Shown here piece by piece: positions 44,798 to 53,295 of a stretch of DNA of 64,000 nucleotides. Source of the stretch: Desulfofundulus salinus. GTDB taxonomy: Bacteria > Bacillota > Desulfotomaculia > Desulfotomaculales > Desulfovirgulaceae. The notes beneath the pieces were generated by a model, which worked only from the letters and a program-made list of their open reading frames with translations, did not search any database and was not told the origin of the DNA. The translations under genes were made by a program, and so were the position numbers. How positions within the stretch are numbered: the stretch's first letter is position 1; the number at the start of each line of letters is the position of its first letter. The stretch lies in NCBI RefSeq assembly GCF_003627965.1, contig NZ_RBWE01000001.1:1783382-1847381 (forward strand). Reading direction: 5' to 3'.

Positions 44798-45401
44798 CCC
44801 CAGGGCCATTGAGGAGCAGAGCATGCGCATTATTGAGGACCATTTACCCGACCTGGCCATGCTGCCGGCAGGGGAAAGGGCCATTGTCAAGCGAGTGGTG
44901 CACACCACCGGCGATCTTTCCTGCGCCCAGTTCATACGTTTTCACCCCCGGGCCGTGGAAAGTGGTTTAAGTGCCCTCAGGGCGGGCAGACCCATCCTCA
45001 CCGATGTCAACATGGTTCGCAGCGGCTTGATTAAAGATCGCCTGACAGCCCTGGGGGTGGCAGTAGATTGTTTGATTAACCATCCGGAGGTAGTTACCCG
45101 CGCCCGGGCCAGGGGAACTACCCGGGCCATGGTAGCCATGGAACTGGGCGCCCCCCAAATAGAAGGGGGTATCATTGCCATTGGCAACGCCCCTACGGCG
45201 CTTTTCACCCTGTGCCGGTTGATCTCTACCGGACGGGCCAAACCGGCCCTCGTAGTGGGAACACCCGTGGGTTTCGTGGGCGCGGCCGAATCCAAAGAAG
45301 AATTAATATCCCTTGATATTCCTTATATCACCATGACCGGCACCAGAGGGGGCAGCACCATTGCCGCGGCAGTGATTAATGCCCTTTTGCTCATGGCTTA
45401 A
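44781..45401 (+). CDS. cbiC: Cobalt-precorrin-8 methylmutase CbiC
   Basis: The 206-residue CbiC shifts a methyl group from C11 to C12 to make cobyrinate. Motifs are IEEQSMRIIE near the start, VVHTTGDLSCAQFIRF with the catalytic histidine, DVNMVRSGL, AIGNAPTALFTLCRLI and GTPVGFVGAAESKE, ending GTRGGSTIAAAVINALLL. ATG 44781 is preferred although GTG 44772 is also in frame. It is the last gene of the operon; cbiA, cbiB/P and later cobalamin genes are not in the window. Confidence 0.92.
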   Translation: MQLITDPRAIEEQSMRIIEDHLPDLAMLPAGERAIVKRVVHTTGDLSCAQFIRFHPRAVESGLSALRAGRPILTDVNMVRSGLIKDRLTALGVAVDCLINHPEVVTRARARGTTRAMVAMELGAPQIEGGIIAIGNAPTALFTLCRLISTGRAKPALVVGTPVGFVGAAESKEELISLDIPYITMTGTRGGSTIAAAVINALLLMA

Positions 45402-45493
45402 GCTTTGGAAACTTTCAATGTCAAAAAATGATGCCCGTGTATAATTCCTCCCCGGCCTGTTTAAAATAGTATGTGGCCGGAAAGGAGGACACA

Positions 45494-46183
45494 ATGGGCA
45501 GTAAACTAACCAGATATGCTGGCGTGGTTACCTTTTTTCTTGTGTTAACCTGGGTTGCGGCCGGAAAACAGGTAGAAGCCAGCACATCTTGGGGTAGTGG
45601 CAGCGACCTGACCCACTACAGATATATGCTTTGCTATACCGTCAGGCCAGGAGATACCCTGTACGATATAGCCAGAGCTTACGATGTACCCCTGACTAAA
45701 CTGATGGATACCAATAAACTAAAGGACACCATCATCAGGCCTGGTGATGTATTGCTGGTACCGGACCGGGTCAGCGACAACGTCCCGGCAGTACTTTCCC
45801 GCGGAGGTATTTCCCGGGAGGATTTGATGCTCCTGGCCAGGTTAATCCACGCCGAAGCCCGGGGGGAAAGCTTCACCGGTCAAGTGGCCGTGGGGGCAGT
45901 AATCCTCAACCGGGTAGCCAGTCCAGGCTTTCCCAAAACCATCCGGGAAGTAATTTTTCAGAAAGATAGTAACGTCTTTCAGTTTTCCCCGGTGGAGGAC
46001 GGCTCCATCTACCTGGAACCGGATGAAACGGCCATTAATGCTGCTCTGGAGGCTCTGGCGGGGCGGGATCCGACCAACGGAGCTTTGTTCTTCTATAACC
46101 CCCGTACTGCCACGGACCGCTGGATCCGTACCCTGCCGGTGGTCACTCGCATCGGTAACCATGTGTTCGCTACCAAAGCCTAA
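45494..46183 (+). CDS. LysM plus SleB-type spore-cortex/cell-wall hydrolase
   Basis: The 229-residue exported protein has a signal segment (about 8-28, YAGVVTFFLVLTWVAAG). A LysM domain follows (about 47-91, CYTVRPGDTLYDIARAYDVP...LLVP). The rest is a Hydrolase_2/SleB-like domain (from about 105, ARLIHAEARGESFTGQVAVG with the catalytic glutamate, AVILNRVASPGFPKTIREVI, and FFYNPRTATDRWI). The family degrades cortex peptidoglycan during germination, so the host probably sporulates. RBS AAAGGAGG precedes ATG 45494. A TATAAT lies at 45440-45445 with no clear -35 partner. Confidence 0.85.
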   Translation: MGSKLTRYAGVVTFFLVLTWVAAGKQVEASTSWGSGSDLTHYRYMLCYTVRPGDTLYDIARAYDVPLTKLMDTNKLKDTIIRPGDVLLVPDRVSDNVPAVLSRGGISREDLMLLARLIHAEARGESFTGQVAVGAVILNRVASPGFPKTIREVIFQKDSNVFQFSPVEDGSIYLEPDETAINAALEALAGRDPTNGALFFYNPRTATDRWIRTLPVVTRIGNHVFATKA

Positions 46184-46212
46184 AAAAGAGCCGGCCGTTA
46201 GACCGGCTCTTT
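46182..46212. terminator. Bidirectional terminator
   Basis: AAAGAGCCGG (46185-46194) pairs with CCGGCTCTTT (46203-46212) between convergent genes. The A-run on the left acts as a T-run for the minus strand; the right side has TTT followed by C. It overlaps the last codons of the opposite gene. Confidence 0.75.
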
Positions 46213-47034
46213 CCCCCGTGGGAAAGACAACTCCCGCACCAGGATGTTTACGGACTTGACCACCAGGCCGGTCATCTCCTCCACCCGCCTTTTCACCGCC
46301 TCCTGGATTTCCCGACCCACCTGGTTTAACACGGAACCATAGTGTAAAACTGGGTGCACCTCAATAACTACCCCGTCCACATTCCTCTGTACGGTCACCC
46401 GCCCGGCACTTTTTACTCCCGGCACTTCTTCCGCAGCCCGGGATACAATAGCCACCAGAGCGCTGGTGGTAATGGTCAGTTTACCATAATAGGTAAAGGT
46501 AGGACGCACCACCGATTGTTCCAACCAGCTGCGCTTACCCTGCGGACCTTTACGACCCAGAAAAATCCTTAAGGAATCGGCAAATATATCCGGAAATCTT
46601 TTTTTGACCTCCACCGTGGGGGCGGGAATGACATGTTTACTGTACCGGACGCGCATGGTCAGGGCCTGACGGATTTCCCGGGGAGAAGCTATTTCTTCAA
46701 TGGAAATGACCCGGGAAACCGGGGGCAGGTCCAACCGGGCGGTAATTTTTTCCACCATCCCCACCGAAGTGCCCAGGATTAAAACCCGGGACGGTTTTAC
46801 CTTTTCCAACACCGCCCGGGCCTGCCGGGCGTGCTCTTCGTCCATGAAAAGGGCAGCCTTAATGGCTCCAATACGGGTTGACTGTCGTTTTGCCGATATA
46901 CCCCCAAGAATTCGATTGCCTTTAATCAAAAGACCGTCGTCAATGATCAATTCCGCGCCACATTCATGAGCGGTAGCAATGGCCCGGAAACTCTTCCCGG
47001 TACCGCTGGGACCTACCAGGGCGTAAACTTCCAC
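46198..47034 (-). CDS. P-loop protein with C-terminal Asp23 domain
   Basis: The 278-residue protein starts with EVYALVGPSGTGKSFRAIA, a Walker A P-loop, followed by an ATPase-like body (RVLILGTSVGMVEKITARL). The last about 100 residues resemble the Asp23/YloU alkaline-shock family: GKLTITTSALVAIVSRAAEE, PGVKSAGRVTVQ, and VNILVRELSF. Asp23 proteins usually stand alone and associate with the envelope; fusion to a P-loop is uncommon. GTG 47034 is chosen because of GGAGGG at 47041-47046; ATG 47079 is an alternative. Function unknown. Confidence 0.7.
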   Translation of the reverse strand: MEVYALVGPSGTGKSFRAIATAHECGAELIIDDGLLIKGNRILGGISAKRQSTRIGAIKAALFMDEEHARQARAVLEKVKPSRVLILGTSVGMVEKITARLDLPPVSRVISIEEIASPREIRQALTMRVRYSKHVIPAPTVEVKKRFPDIFADSLRIFLGRKGPQGKRSWLEQSVVRPTFTYYGKLTITTSALVAIVSRAAEEVPGVKSAGRVTVQRNVDGVVIEVHPVLHYGSVLNQVGREIQEAVKRRVEEMTGLVVKSVNILVRELSFPRGKEPV

Positions 47035-47217
47035 GTTGTTCCCTCCAAAATAACGTGAAAAGGACATTTCTACGTACATAGACCACTTTCCTTTTTTTCA
47101 GAGTCAAATTAGCAGTAGATGCGCCAGGTTAAAATGGGATAAAATACTATATCAATTGGAAGTATCTCCATTTTTAAAAACAAAAGGCCATGGGGCCTTC
47201 CCTGGGAGTGCCTGAGA

Positions 47218-49224
47218 ATGAAAAAAATGCTTTTGCTGCTCCTCATTGTAGCGGGCCTGCTTGCCGGATGTACGAGCCTGGCCCTACCGCCTGAATTACC
47301 CACCCCTTCGAAAGTATTTGATGCCCAGGGGCGACTGATTGCCACCCTTTCTCCCCAAAAGCGTATACCGGTACCCTTAAAAGACATCTCCCCCAACATG
47401 CAGCAGGCCATAGTGGCTATTGAAGATGCCCGCTTTTACCAGCACCACGGTATTGACCCGGTAGGCCTTTTGCGCGCACTATATCATAATATTCGGGCAG
47501 GGAAAATAGTGGAGGGGGGGAGCACCATCACCCAGCAACTGGCCAAAAACATGTTCCTGGGCCCTGAACGGACCGCCAGGCGCAAAATAAAGGAATTGTG
47601 GTTAACCATCCAGCTGGAAAGGCGTTATAGTAAACAGGAAATACTGCAGATGTATTTGAACCAGATTTATTTTGGCCAGGGGGCCTACGGCATTGAAATG
47701 GCCGCCCGAACCTATTTTGACAAGTCAGCCCGGGAACTGGATCTGGGTGAGAGCGCCATGCTGGCTGGAATTGTTCGGGCACCCAGCCTGTATAACCCGG
47801 CCACCAATTTGAACGGCGCCAGGGAAAGGCAATCACTGGTTCTCCAGCGCATGGTGGAACTGGGCATGATTACTCCTGAAGAGGCCAGGGAAGCCAGGCA
47901 GAAGCCCCTGCACCCCCAAAACCGGCTGGCCGGGCAAACCCGCGCCGCTTACTTTGTAGCTGAAATAGTGAAATACCTGCAGGAAAAATTCCCCGACCAA
48001 CCGGACCTGGCTTATACGGGCGGGCTGCATATACACACCACACTGGATTTGGATGTACAAGAGGCGGCAGAAAAAACGTTCCAGGAGAACTTTGCGCAAC
48101 AGGACCCGGCACTGGAAGGAGCCCTGGTGGCCTATGATCCCCGAACCGGTCATGTCAAAGCCATGATTGGAGGCAAAGACTTCAGCCGGTCCCAGTTTAA
48201 CCGGGCCCTGGCCAGAAATCAGCCGGGCTCGGCCTTTAAACCTTTTCTTTATGCCGCCGCCATCGACCGGGGCTACACGGCAGCCACCACCCTGGAGTGC
48301 AAACCGGTGAGCTACGAAATACCGGGCCAACCACCTTACCAGCCGCGGGATTTTAACGGGGGCTATCATAACCGGCCCTTTACCCTTAAAGAGGCCCTCT
48401 ACACATCGGATAATGTGGTGGCTGTGGAACTGAACAACCGCCTGGGGCCGCAGACCCTGGTCGCATACGCCCGGCGTATGGGGATTGAGAGCCCCCTGAG
48501 GCCTTACCTTTCTCTGGCCCTGGGCACCTCGGAGGTGACTCCGCTGGAAATGGTCCGGGCCTATGGCCCCCTGGCCAATGGAGGTGTACTGGCCAGACCT
48601 TTCCTGATCACCAAAATCCTGGACCAAAAGGGCAGGGTACTGGAAGAAAACAGCCCTCAACTACAACAGGTGCTTGACCCTAAGACAGCCTATATTGTTA
48701 CCGACATGCTGAAAGGAGTGCTCCAACCGGGAGGCACGGCGGCAGCGGCCGGCGCCCTCCTGGACCGGCCGGCGGCGGGGAAAACCGGAACCACCGCCCA
48801 TTTCCGGGATGCCTGGTTTGTCGGTTATACTCCGCAACTGGTAACCGCCGTGTATATCGGTTACGATGATAAGTCGAGATCGGTGGGGGCCACCGGAGGT
48901 CAGCTGGCCGCCCCGCTCTGGGCCAAGTTCATGGCCGCGGCTTTACGGGATGAACCTGAGGATGATTTCCCCGTACCCGAAGACATTATCTTTGTCGACA
49001 TTTGCGCCGATGATGGACTGCGGGCCACCCCTTTCAGTTCCCGGGTGATTAAGGCAGCCTTTGTGAAAGGCACGGAACCAACCCTCCCCAGTTTCTGGGG
49101 CAGCACCACCCCCTGGGGTTTAAAACTGCGGGATCTGCTGCAACAGGACGTGAACTTTTTACCGGAAGAATTATGGAAAACCTTAAAGGATCTGGACCCT
49201 GGTATGGAGAAAAAGAATCATTGA
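47218..49224 (+). CDS. Penicillin-binding protein 1A-type, with lipobox
   Basis: The 668-residue bifunctional peptidoglycan synthase has a glycosyltransferase domain (about 45-215: AIVAIEDARFYQHHGIDPVG, GGSTITQQLAKNMFLG, ILQMYLNQIYFGQGAYG). A transpeptidase domain follows (about 300-600: PGSAFKPFLYAAAIDRG with SxxK, SDN, and KTGTTAHFRDAW). The start MKKMLLLLLIVAGLLAGCTS fits a lipoprotein signal with LAGC lipobox, where PBP1A normally has a plain membrane anchor. No RBS is evident before ATG 47218, and it is a single gene. Confidence 0.9.
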   Translation: MKKMLLLLLIVAGLLAGCTSLALPPELPTPSKVFDAQGRLIATLSPQKRIPVPLKDISPNMQQAIVAIEDARFYQHHGIDPVGLLRALYHNIRAGKIVEGGSTITQQLAKNMFLGPERTARRKIKELWLTIQLERRYSKQEILQMYLNQIYFGQGAYGIEMAARTYFDKSARELDLGESAMLAGIVRAPSLYNPATNLNGARERQSLVLQRMVELGMITPEEAREARQKPLHPQNRLAGQTRAAYFVAEIVKYLQEKFPDQPDLAYTGGLHIHTTLDLDVQEAAEKTFQENFAQQDPALEGALVAYDPRTGHVKAMIGGKDFSRSQFNRALARNQPGSAFKPFLYAAAIDRGYTAATTLECKPVSYEIPGQPPYQPRDFNGGYHNRPFTLKEALYTSDNVVAVELNNRLGPQTLVAYARRMGIESPLRPYLSLALGTSEVTPLEMVRAYGPLANGGVLARPFLITKILDQKGRVLEENSPQLQQVLDPKTAYIVTDMLKGVLQPGGTAAAAGALLDRPAAGKTGTTAHFRDAWFVGYTPQLVTAVYIGYDDKSRSVGATGGQLAAPLWAKFMAAALRDEPEDDFPVPEDIIFVDICADDGLRATPFSSRVIKAAFVKGTEPTLPSFWGSTTPWGLKLRDLLQQDVNFLPEELWKTLKDLDPGMEKKNH

Positions 49225-49250
49225 GGCAATAACGCCGCACAGTACAAGGG

Positions 49251-49691
49251 GTGGAAATCTTGTCCCGGGAATTTGCCGTCGCCATAGGTAAACAGTTCCG
49301 TCTCAACGAGCAAGAGGTTGCCCTGTTGGGTAAGAATATCCGGCAGCTATCCCGCCTGGAACGGCGTACCTATTTTGAGCAATTAAAACCAAGGGAAAGG
49401 GAGTTCAAACTCTTCCTGAAGGAAAAGTACGCCCTCCTGGATGAAGGAGGACGGCAGAAATGGATGGACACCACCGTGCAAAGCCTCCTGGAAAAAGGAG
49501 GCGACCCGGACCTGGCCGACAGCCTGGTTATGGATGTGATCGGCCGGTTACAGGTCTACAAGAGTTTGCGGGAAAGGGCAGAAAACGAAGGCATTCGGCT
49601 TAAGGCCCTGACAAATTTTGGCGGACTTTCCATGGTTCTTTTTCTGGTGGTAATCATTACAGCCGTCGTTCTGTACCTGACCGGCCGCTAA
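49251..49691 (+). CDS. Hypothetical C-tail-anchored protein
   Basis: The 146-residue protein is mostly charged helices (FRLNEQEVALLGKNIRQL, RLERRTYFEQLKPRERE) with one hydrophobic segment at the C-terminus (about 124-143, LSMVLFLVVIITAVVLYL). This suggests a tail-anchored membrane protein facing the cytoplasm. GTG 49251 or TTG 49260 could start it. It lies 26 bases after the PBP gene and probably shares its transcript. No family recognised. Confidence 0.6.
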   Translation: MEILSREFAVAIGKQFRLNEQEVALLGKNIRQLSRLERRTYFEQLKPREREFKLFLKEKYALLDEGGRQKWMDTTVQSLLEKGGDPDLADSLVMDVIGRLQVYKSLRERAENEGIRLKALTNFGGLSMVLFLVVIITAVVLYLTGR

Positions 49692-49712
49692 AAACCCTGA
49701 CGAGGTGGGACT

Positions 49713-50360
49713 ATGGGTAATCAGGTTAACGCCTTTAGTGAAGCAGTGCGGAACTTCGCATCCCTGGCCAGCGAACCGGAAGCCGTGGTTTTACGCACCG
49801 GTGCCTCCTTTGATAGCCAAAGAAAAATTTTCTTATTATCCTATTTGGGACAGATTTACGAAATTGATCTCGCCGGCAATGTGCAAAGGCAGGGCTCCCC
49901 CGGAGCAGTACCCTACAACGACCGCACCCTGATTCTACAATACCTGTGCTCGGCCAGCGGTTTGCCGCCCCGGGGGCACTGGTTGTCCTTCCTGGAATTA
50001 CCCGATGGCGCCCACCACAATGCGCCCTTCCACACCGACGCCCTTAACCCCCTGGCGGAAGCCTTTGGCACCAGGCTGGAGGATTTTCACCGGGCCACCA
50101 GGCATCTGGGAGGCGAACCCCTGAATGTGGGAGATGCGGGTGCTAAAATCCCGGCCCTGCCCAAACTGCCTCTGGCCGTCACCATCTGGGCCGGCGACGA
50201 GGAATTCCCGCCCCGGGCCAACATTCTTTTTGACGCCGTAGCCCCCACCCATTTAACCACCGCCGCCCTCTGGGTACTGGGTGTAGAACTGACCCACAGG
50301 CTTATAGCCTTCATCCAACCGGCACGGCAGGCCGTGGATTGGCTCGGGAAAAGCCCTTGA
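49713..50360 (+). CDS. DUF3786-family protein
   Basis: The 215-residue protein resembles DUF3786 proteins of anaerobes. It shows LLSYLGQIYEIDLAGNV, ILQYLCSASGLPPRGHWLSF, LPLAVTIWAGDEEFPPRANI and LFDAVAPTHLTTAALWVLG. Some family members occur near corrinoid or CODH genes, but no function is known. RBS GAGGTGG precedes ATG 49713. It is the last host gene before the tRNA-Pro locus and the integrated element. Its stop overlaps the -35 box of the next promoter. Confidence 0.65.
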   Translation: MGNQVNAFSEAVRNFASLASEPEAVVLRTGASFDSQRKIFLLSYLGQIYEIDLAGNVQRQGSPGAVPYNDRTLILQYLCSASGLPPRGHWLSFLELPDGAHHNAPFHTDALNPLAEAFGTRLEDFHRATRHLGGEPLNVGDAGAKIPALPKLPLAVTIWAGDEEFPPRANILFDAVAPTHLTTAALWVLGVELTHRLIAFIQPARQAVDWLGKSP

Positions 50361-50385
50361 CTTTTTGTAAACCTTATAGGATAAT
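50357..50385 (+). promoter_or_regulatory. Promoter of the tRNA-Pro locus
   Basis: TTGACT (50357-50362) and GATAAT (50380-50385) are exactly 17 bases apart, 12 bases before the first tRNA-like sequence. The promoter is good although the first tRNA gene looks decayed. Confidence 0.75.
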
Positions 50386-50397
50386 ATTCTTTGCGGG

Positions 50398-50480
50398 CGG
50401 GATGTAGCTCAGTTTGGCTAGAGCGCACGGTTCGGGACCGTGAGGTCGCAGGTGCGTTCTCACGCATAATACCCGCTACA
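50398..50480 (+). pseudogene. Degenerate tRNA-Pro (CGG) copy
   Basis: The D-arm and anticodon arm (CACGG, TTCGGGA, CCGTG; anticodon CGG) are intact and match the next tRNA for 32 bases without change (50419-50450). Beyond this the T-arm is lost (no TTCRA loop), the acceptor stem can pair only CGGG/CCCG, and no CCA follows. It is preceded by a sound promoter. It is either a decayed duplicate or a tRNA fragment left by integration events. Confidence 0.7.
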
Positions 50481-50507
50481 TCATTAAAAAATCGTTTTGA
50501 TTACCGT

Positions 50508-50584
50508 CGGGGCATAGCTCAGTTTGGTAGAGCGCACGGTTCGGGACCGTGAGGTCGCACGTTCAAGTCGTGTTGCCCCGACCA
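50508..50584 (+). tRNA. tRNA-Pro (anticodon CGG)
   Basis: Acceptor CGGGGCA (50508-50514) pairs with TGCCCCG (50574-50580), then A and CCA. C1-G72 fits bacterial tRNA-Pro. Anticodon loop TTCGGGA gives CGG and the T-loop is TTCAAGT. It lies seven bases from the end of a serine recombinase gene and is the probable attachment locus of the element. Confidence 0.93.
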
Positions 50585-50590
50585 TTTTAT

Positions 50591-52276
50591 TTAGAAAAAC
50601 ATTACCTTATCGGTGGAGTATACCGGGTAGATCTCCCGGGTGAAAAACTTACCGTCCAGGGTTAGGTGGTCCTCATGCACGAGGATCTTTTTTATTACCG
50701 CCCGCAGGGCCGCCCGGCGTTCCACCATGTCCAGCTCGGCCCAGGCCTCCGCCAGGTTCTGTATGGTAGCCTGGTAGGTGTCAATGTCGGCCAGGACATC
50801 CACCCCCGGATTATCCAGGGCGGCCAGCTTTCCCCTCAGTTCCTCTAAATCTGCCAGGTACTGCTTGTTCAGTCGGGCAAACTGTTCTGCACTGATGATC
50901 TGTTTCCGGTACCGGTCATCCTCAAGCTGGTGCAATGCCTGCTCCAGCTTTTTTATTTCCCTTTCGATCCGTTTACGGTCCAGCTTTGGCGCGGCCTCCC
51001 GGGCCAGGGTCAGGTACTGGGCCCGGATCTCCCGCCAGAAGTCCTCATCCTGGGCCAGGGTGAGCACCTCCGTAACAATCCGCTTTTCTACACTCTCCCC
51101 ATCCAGCATCTTTGAATCACAGGCCGCCGGGCCGCGCAGCTTGCGGATCTTGTTTATGTATCGGGGGGGATGATGCTGGTCCTGGGTTTTGACCTGGTAG
51201 GGTGCCCCGTTCCGGGCATCGAACACCAGCCCGGAAAGCAGGTGGGGACTGCTCTTTACCCGGCTGTGCCGGGCCTTGTCCGCCATTATTGCCCTCTGCA
51301 CCTGATTCCATAAGGGCACCGGCACAATAGGACAGGGGATGGCCCAGTAATCCCTTTGCCGGGCCTCCTGTATTTGCTTTTGGGCTTCCTCCGGGGTCAA
51401 CCCATGCTTGCGGACCAGGTAATCACCCCAGTTCTCGTATTCCACCCCATCCAGGATCACAGGCCCGTCTATCCGCTCACCCCCGTAATATAACCCGCTA
51501 CGCTGCAAGAGGCCTATATATTTAACGTTAGTAAGCACATAGGCCACGGACGTACCGTCCCACCACTCGCCGCCGGCAGGGGAGGGCACCGGACTGGAAA
51601 AGCCAAAGATCTCGGGGGAGTTGTGCAGCATCTTGACCAGCAGTTCCCGCCCGTATCCGGCGGCCCGTTTCTCAAAAAGGGCTAACACCACCCGGGCGGC
51701 CACGGGGTCATTCTCAAAGACCTTCTTTTCCGGGTTCCACCTGGCTCCGTAAAAATCCCGGCCACCATTAAATTTCCCCTTGGCTATATTGGCTTCCTGG
51801 CTGTCGGTAATCCACTCGCTTGTATCTTCAGAGTAAAATTGATTAATTACCCCGATCATATTGCGGAACATCCGGCCGGCCGGGGTGGAAGTATCTATGT
51901 CCTCCCGGACGGATACCACGTCACAGCCGGCCTCTTCAAACTTGTCCACCAGCTCCTGAAAATACTTCCGCCCAAACCGGGAAAACTTGTAGACCAGCAG
52001 TTTCTTGATCTTCCCCTGCCGGGCCAGCTCCAGAAGTTCCATCAGCCCTTTTCGCTTGCTGTAGTGGATCCTGAAAGCTGACTTATTCAGGTCATGCCTG
52101 ATATATTCCGGCGGGAGGATCCACCCCTTGCGCTCTGCATACCGGGTAAACTCTTTTTCCTGCATTTCCGGGCTGACCTTCTCTTCATCCCGTTCCACCC
52201 GGGAGCTGCGGACGTAGCCGCCGCAGACTATCGCCGGTTCTGGCATGGACACGGTTTTTCTGCTTGTCCTGGCCAT
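50591..52276 (-). CDS. Large serine recombinase (integrase)
   Basis: The 561-residue protein has the resolvase-type catalytic domain with the serine in GYVRSSRVERDEEKVS. The arginines are in KFSRFGRKY and STPAGRMFRNMIG. A recombinase domain follows (FYGARWNPEKKVFENDPVAA, TSVAYVLTNVKYIGLLQRSG), then a zinc-ribbon-like region with few cysteines and a coiled coil near the C-terminus (IEREIKKLEQALHQLEDD). ATG 52276 is preferred since GGGGAGGT is seven bases before it; ATG 52282 touches that site. It should catalyse integration and excision of the element. Confidence 0.92.
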   Translation of the reverse strand: MARTSRKTVSMPEPAIVCGGYVRSSRVERDEEKVSPEMQEKEFTRYAERKGWILPPEYIRHDLNKSAFRIHYSKRKGLMELLELARQGKIKKLLVYKFSRFGRKYFQELVDKFEEAGCDVVSVREDIDTSTPAGRMFRNMIGVINQFYSEDTSEWITDSQEANIAKGKFNGGRDFYGARWNPEKKVFENDPVAARVVLALFEKRAAGYGRELLVKMLHNSPEIFGFSSPVPSPAGGEWWDGTSVAYVLTNVKYIGLLQRSGLYYGGERIDGPVILDGVEYENWGDYLVRKHGLTPEEAQKQIQEARQRDYWAIPCPIVPVPLWNQVQRAIMADKARHSRVKSSPHLLSGLVFDARNGAPYQVKTQDQHHPPRYINKIRKLRGPAACDSKMLDGESVEKRIVTEVLTLAQDEDFWREIRAQYLTLAREAAPKLDRKRIEREIKKLEQALHQLEDDRYRKQIISAEQFARLNKQYLADLEELRGKLAALDNPGVDVLADIDTYQATIQNLAEAWAELDMVERRAALRAVIKKILVHEDHLTLDGKFFTREIYPVYSTDKVMFF

Positions 52277-52300
52277 CTCCATACCTCCCCAAAATAAATA

Positions 52301-52326
52301 GAGGCCCCCTTTTTTATAGGGGCCTC
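52301..52326. promoter_or_regulatory. Hairpin upstream of the recombinase gene
   Basis: GAGGCCCC (52301-52308) and GGGGCCTC (52319-52326) form an 8-bp perfect stem with a T-rich loop. It lies in the 5' leader of the recombinase gene and just after the ImmA gene on the minus strand. It may be a terminator-like boundary or part of an attachment region. Confidence 0.45.
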
Positions 52327-52396
52327 CTGGGCCTCGAAAAGGTTATGTATGGCTCTCTGGCGCTCACGGCGCTCTGGTGCTCTGGATATTGATATT

Positions 52397-53203
52397 CTAC
52401 GCAAAATCTGGTTTCCCTCTTTTCTCCCAGAAATTTATACCGAACCAATGCGACCAGGACTTTGCAAGGCTCTCATACAAGGATCCCCGCCCCTGTACCA
52501 GAGCAAGTAAAACCTGACCGTTTCTCCACTTTACGCAATATTCCATTGTCCCATCGGGTAACTCCCGCTCTACAAAATCGCCTGGACGTAAGCGACGGTA
52601 TTCATAAATCATAATATCTTTGAGTTTCTGGCTGGTATAATCAAAATCGTGCGTATAGTAAGCAAAGTATAATTTCCAGGGGTCATAAAGGAAAAAACCG
52701 CCATGATAGATTCGAAGTTCAACGATCCTTCTTATCACAGCTTCCATGCTGGCACCAAACGTTTTTTTCATTTCGTTAATAAGCCTTAAGGGGTGAGCAA
52801 ATCGCGTTGCCACCTGGAATACATGTGTTTCCGGCATCATCATTTCCACGGCAAATTGATCTGCTTGTGCCCTCTCCAGGGGGTCCTCTTCACCGGTAAT
52901 ATCTTCCCCCCATATCCGCAAAATTCCGATTTTATGTTCTAAAGCTAGGTGACCCAGCTCATGAAAGCCTCCAAAACGCTGGCTTTCCATGGGACGATTT
53001 GAATTTAGAAGGATGCGGATCTTTTGGAATGAAGGGCGGCAGTAGCATAGGGCAGTAGCTTCTGTGGGGAGGGGGTAGGGGTGAAACTCAATGGGGCGGT
53101 CAGTTATTTTTTCTTTGATATAATCTGCGAGAACACGGAGTGAGAGGGGGAAGGAGGGGTTAAGATCCTTGAGAATCATAATCACTGTAGCATGGGGGTC
53201 CAT
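52397..53203 (-). CDS. ImmA/IrrE-type metallopeptidase
   Basis: The 268-residue protein has the zinc protease motif HELGHLALEH and a downstream ligand region QADQFAVEMMMPE, the hallmarks of ImmA/IrrE (M78) peptidases. In ICEBs1 and phages, ImmA cleaves the ImmR repressor on DNA damage and so releases the element. ATG 53203 is chosen because GGAGG precedes it at five bases; the longer start at 53245 lacks an RBS. It is followed on the same strand by the recombinase and preceded by the repressor gene. Confidence 0.85.
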   Translation of the reverse strand: MDPHATVIMILKDLNPSFPLSLRVLADYIKEKITDRPIEFHPYPLPTEATALCYCRPSFQKIRILLNSNRPMESQRFGGFHELGHLALEHKIGILRIWGEDITGEEDPLERAQADQFAVEMMMPETHVFQVATRFAHPLRLINEMKKTFGASMEAVIRRIVELRIYHGGFFLYDPWKLYFAYYTHDFDYTSQKLKDIMIYEYRRLRPGDFVERELPDGTMEYCVKWRNGQVLLALVQGRGSLYESLAKSWSHWFGINFWEKRGKPDFA

Positions 53204-53295
53204 TTCTGCCTCCGTGATTATATACTTTTTGATATTTTTCGTCATTTGTAGAAAAAAACTTAGGCCCGTTACCTCTCAAATAGGTTGCAACGGGC

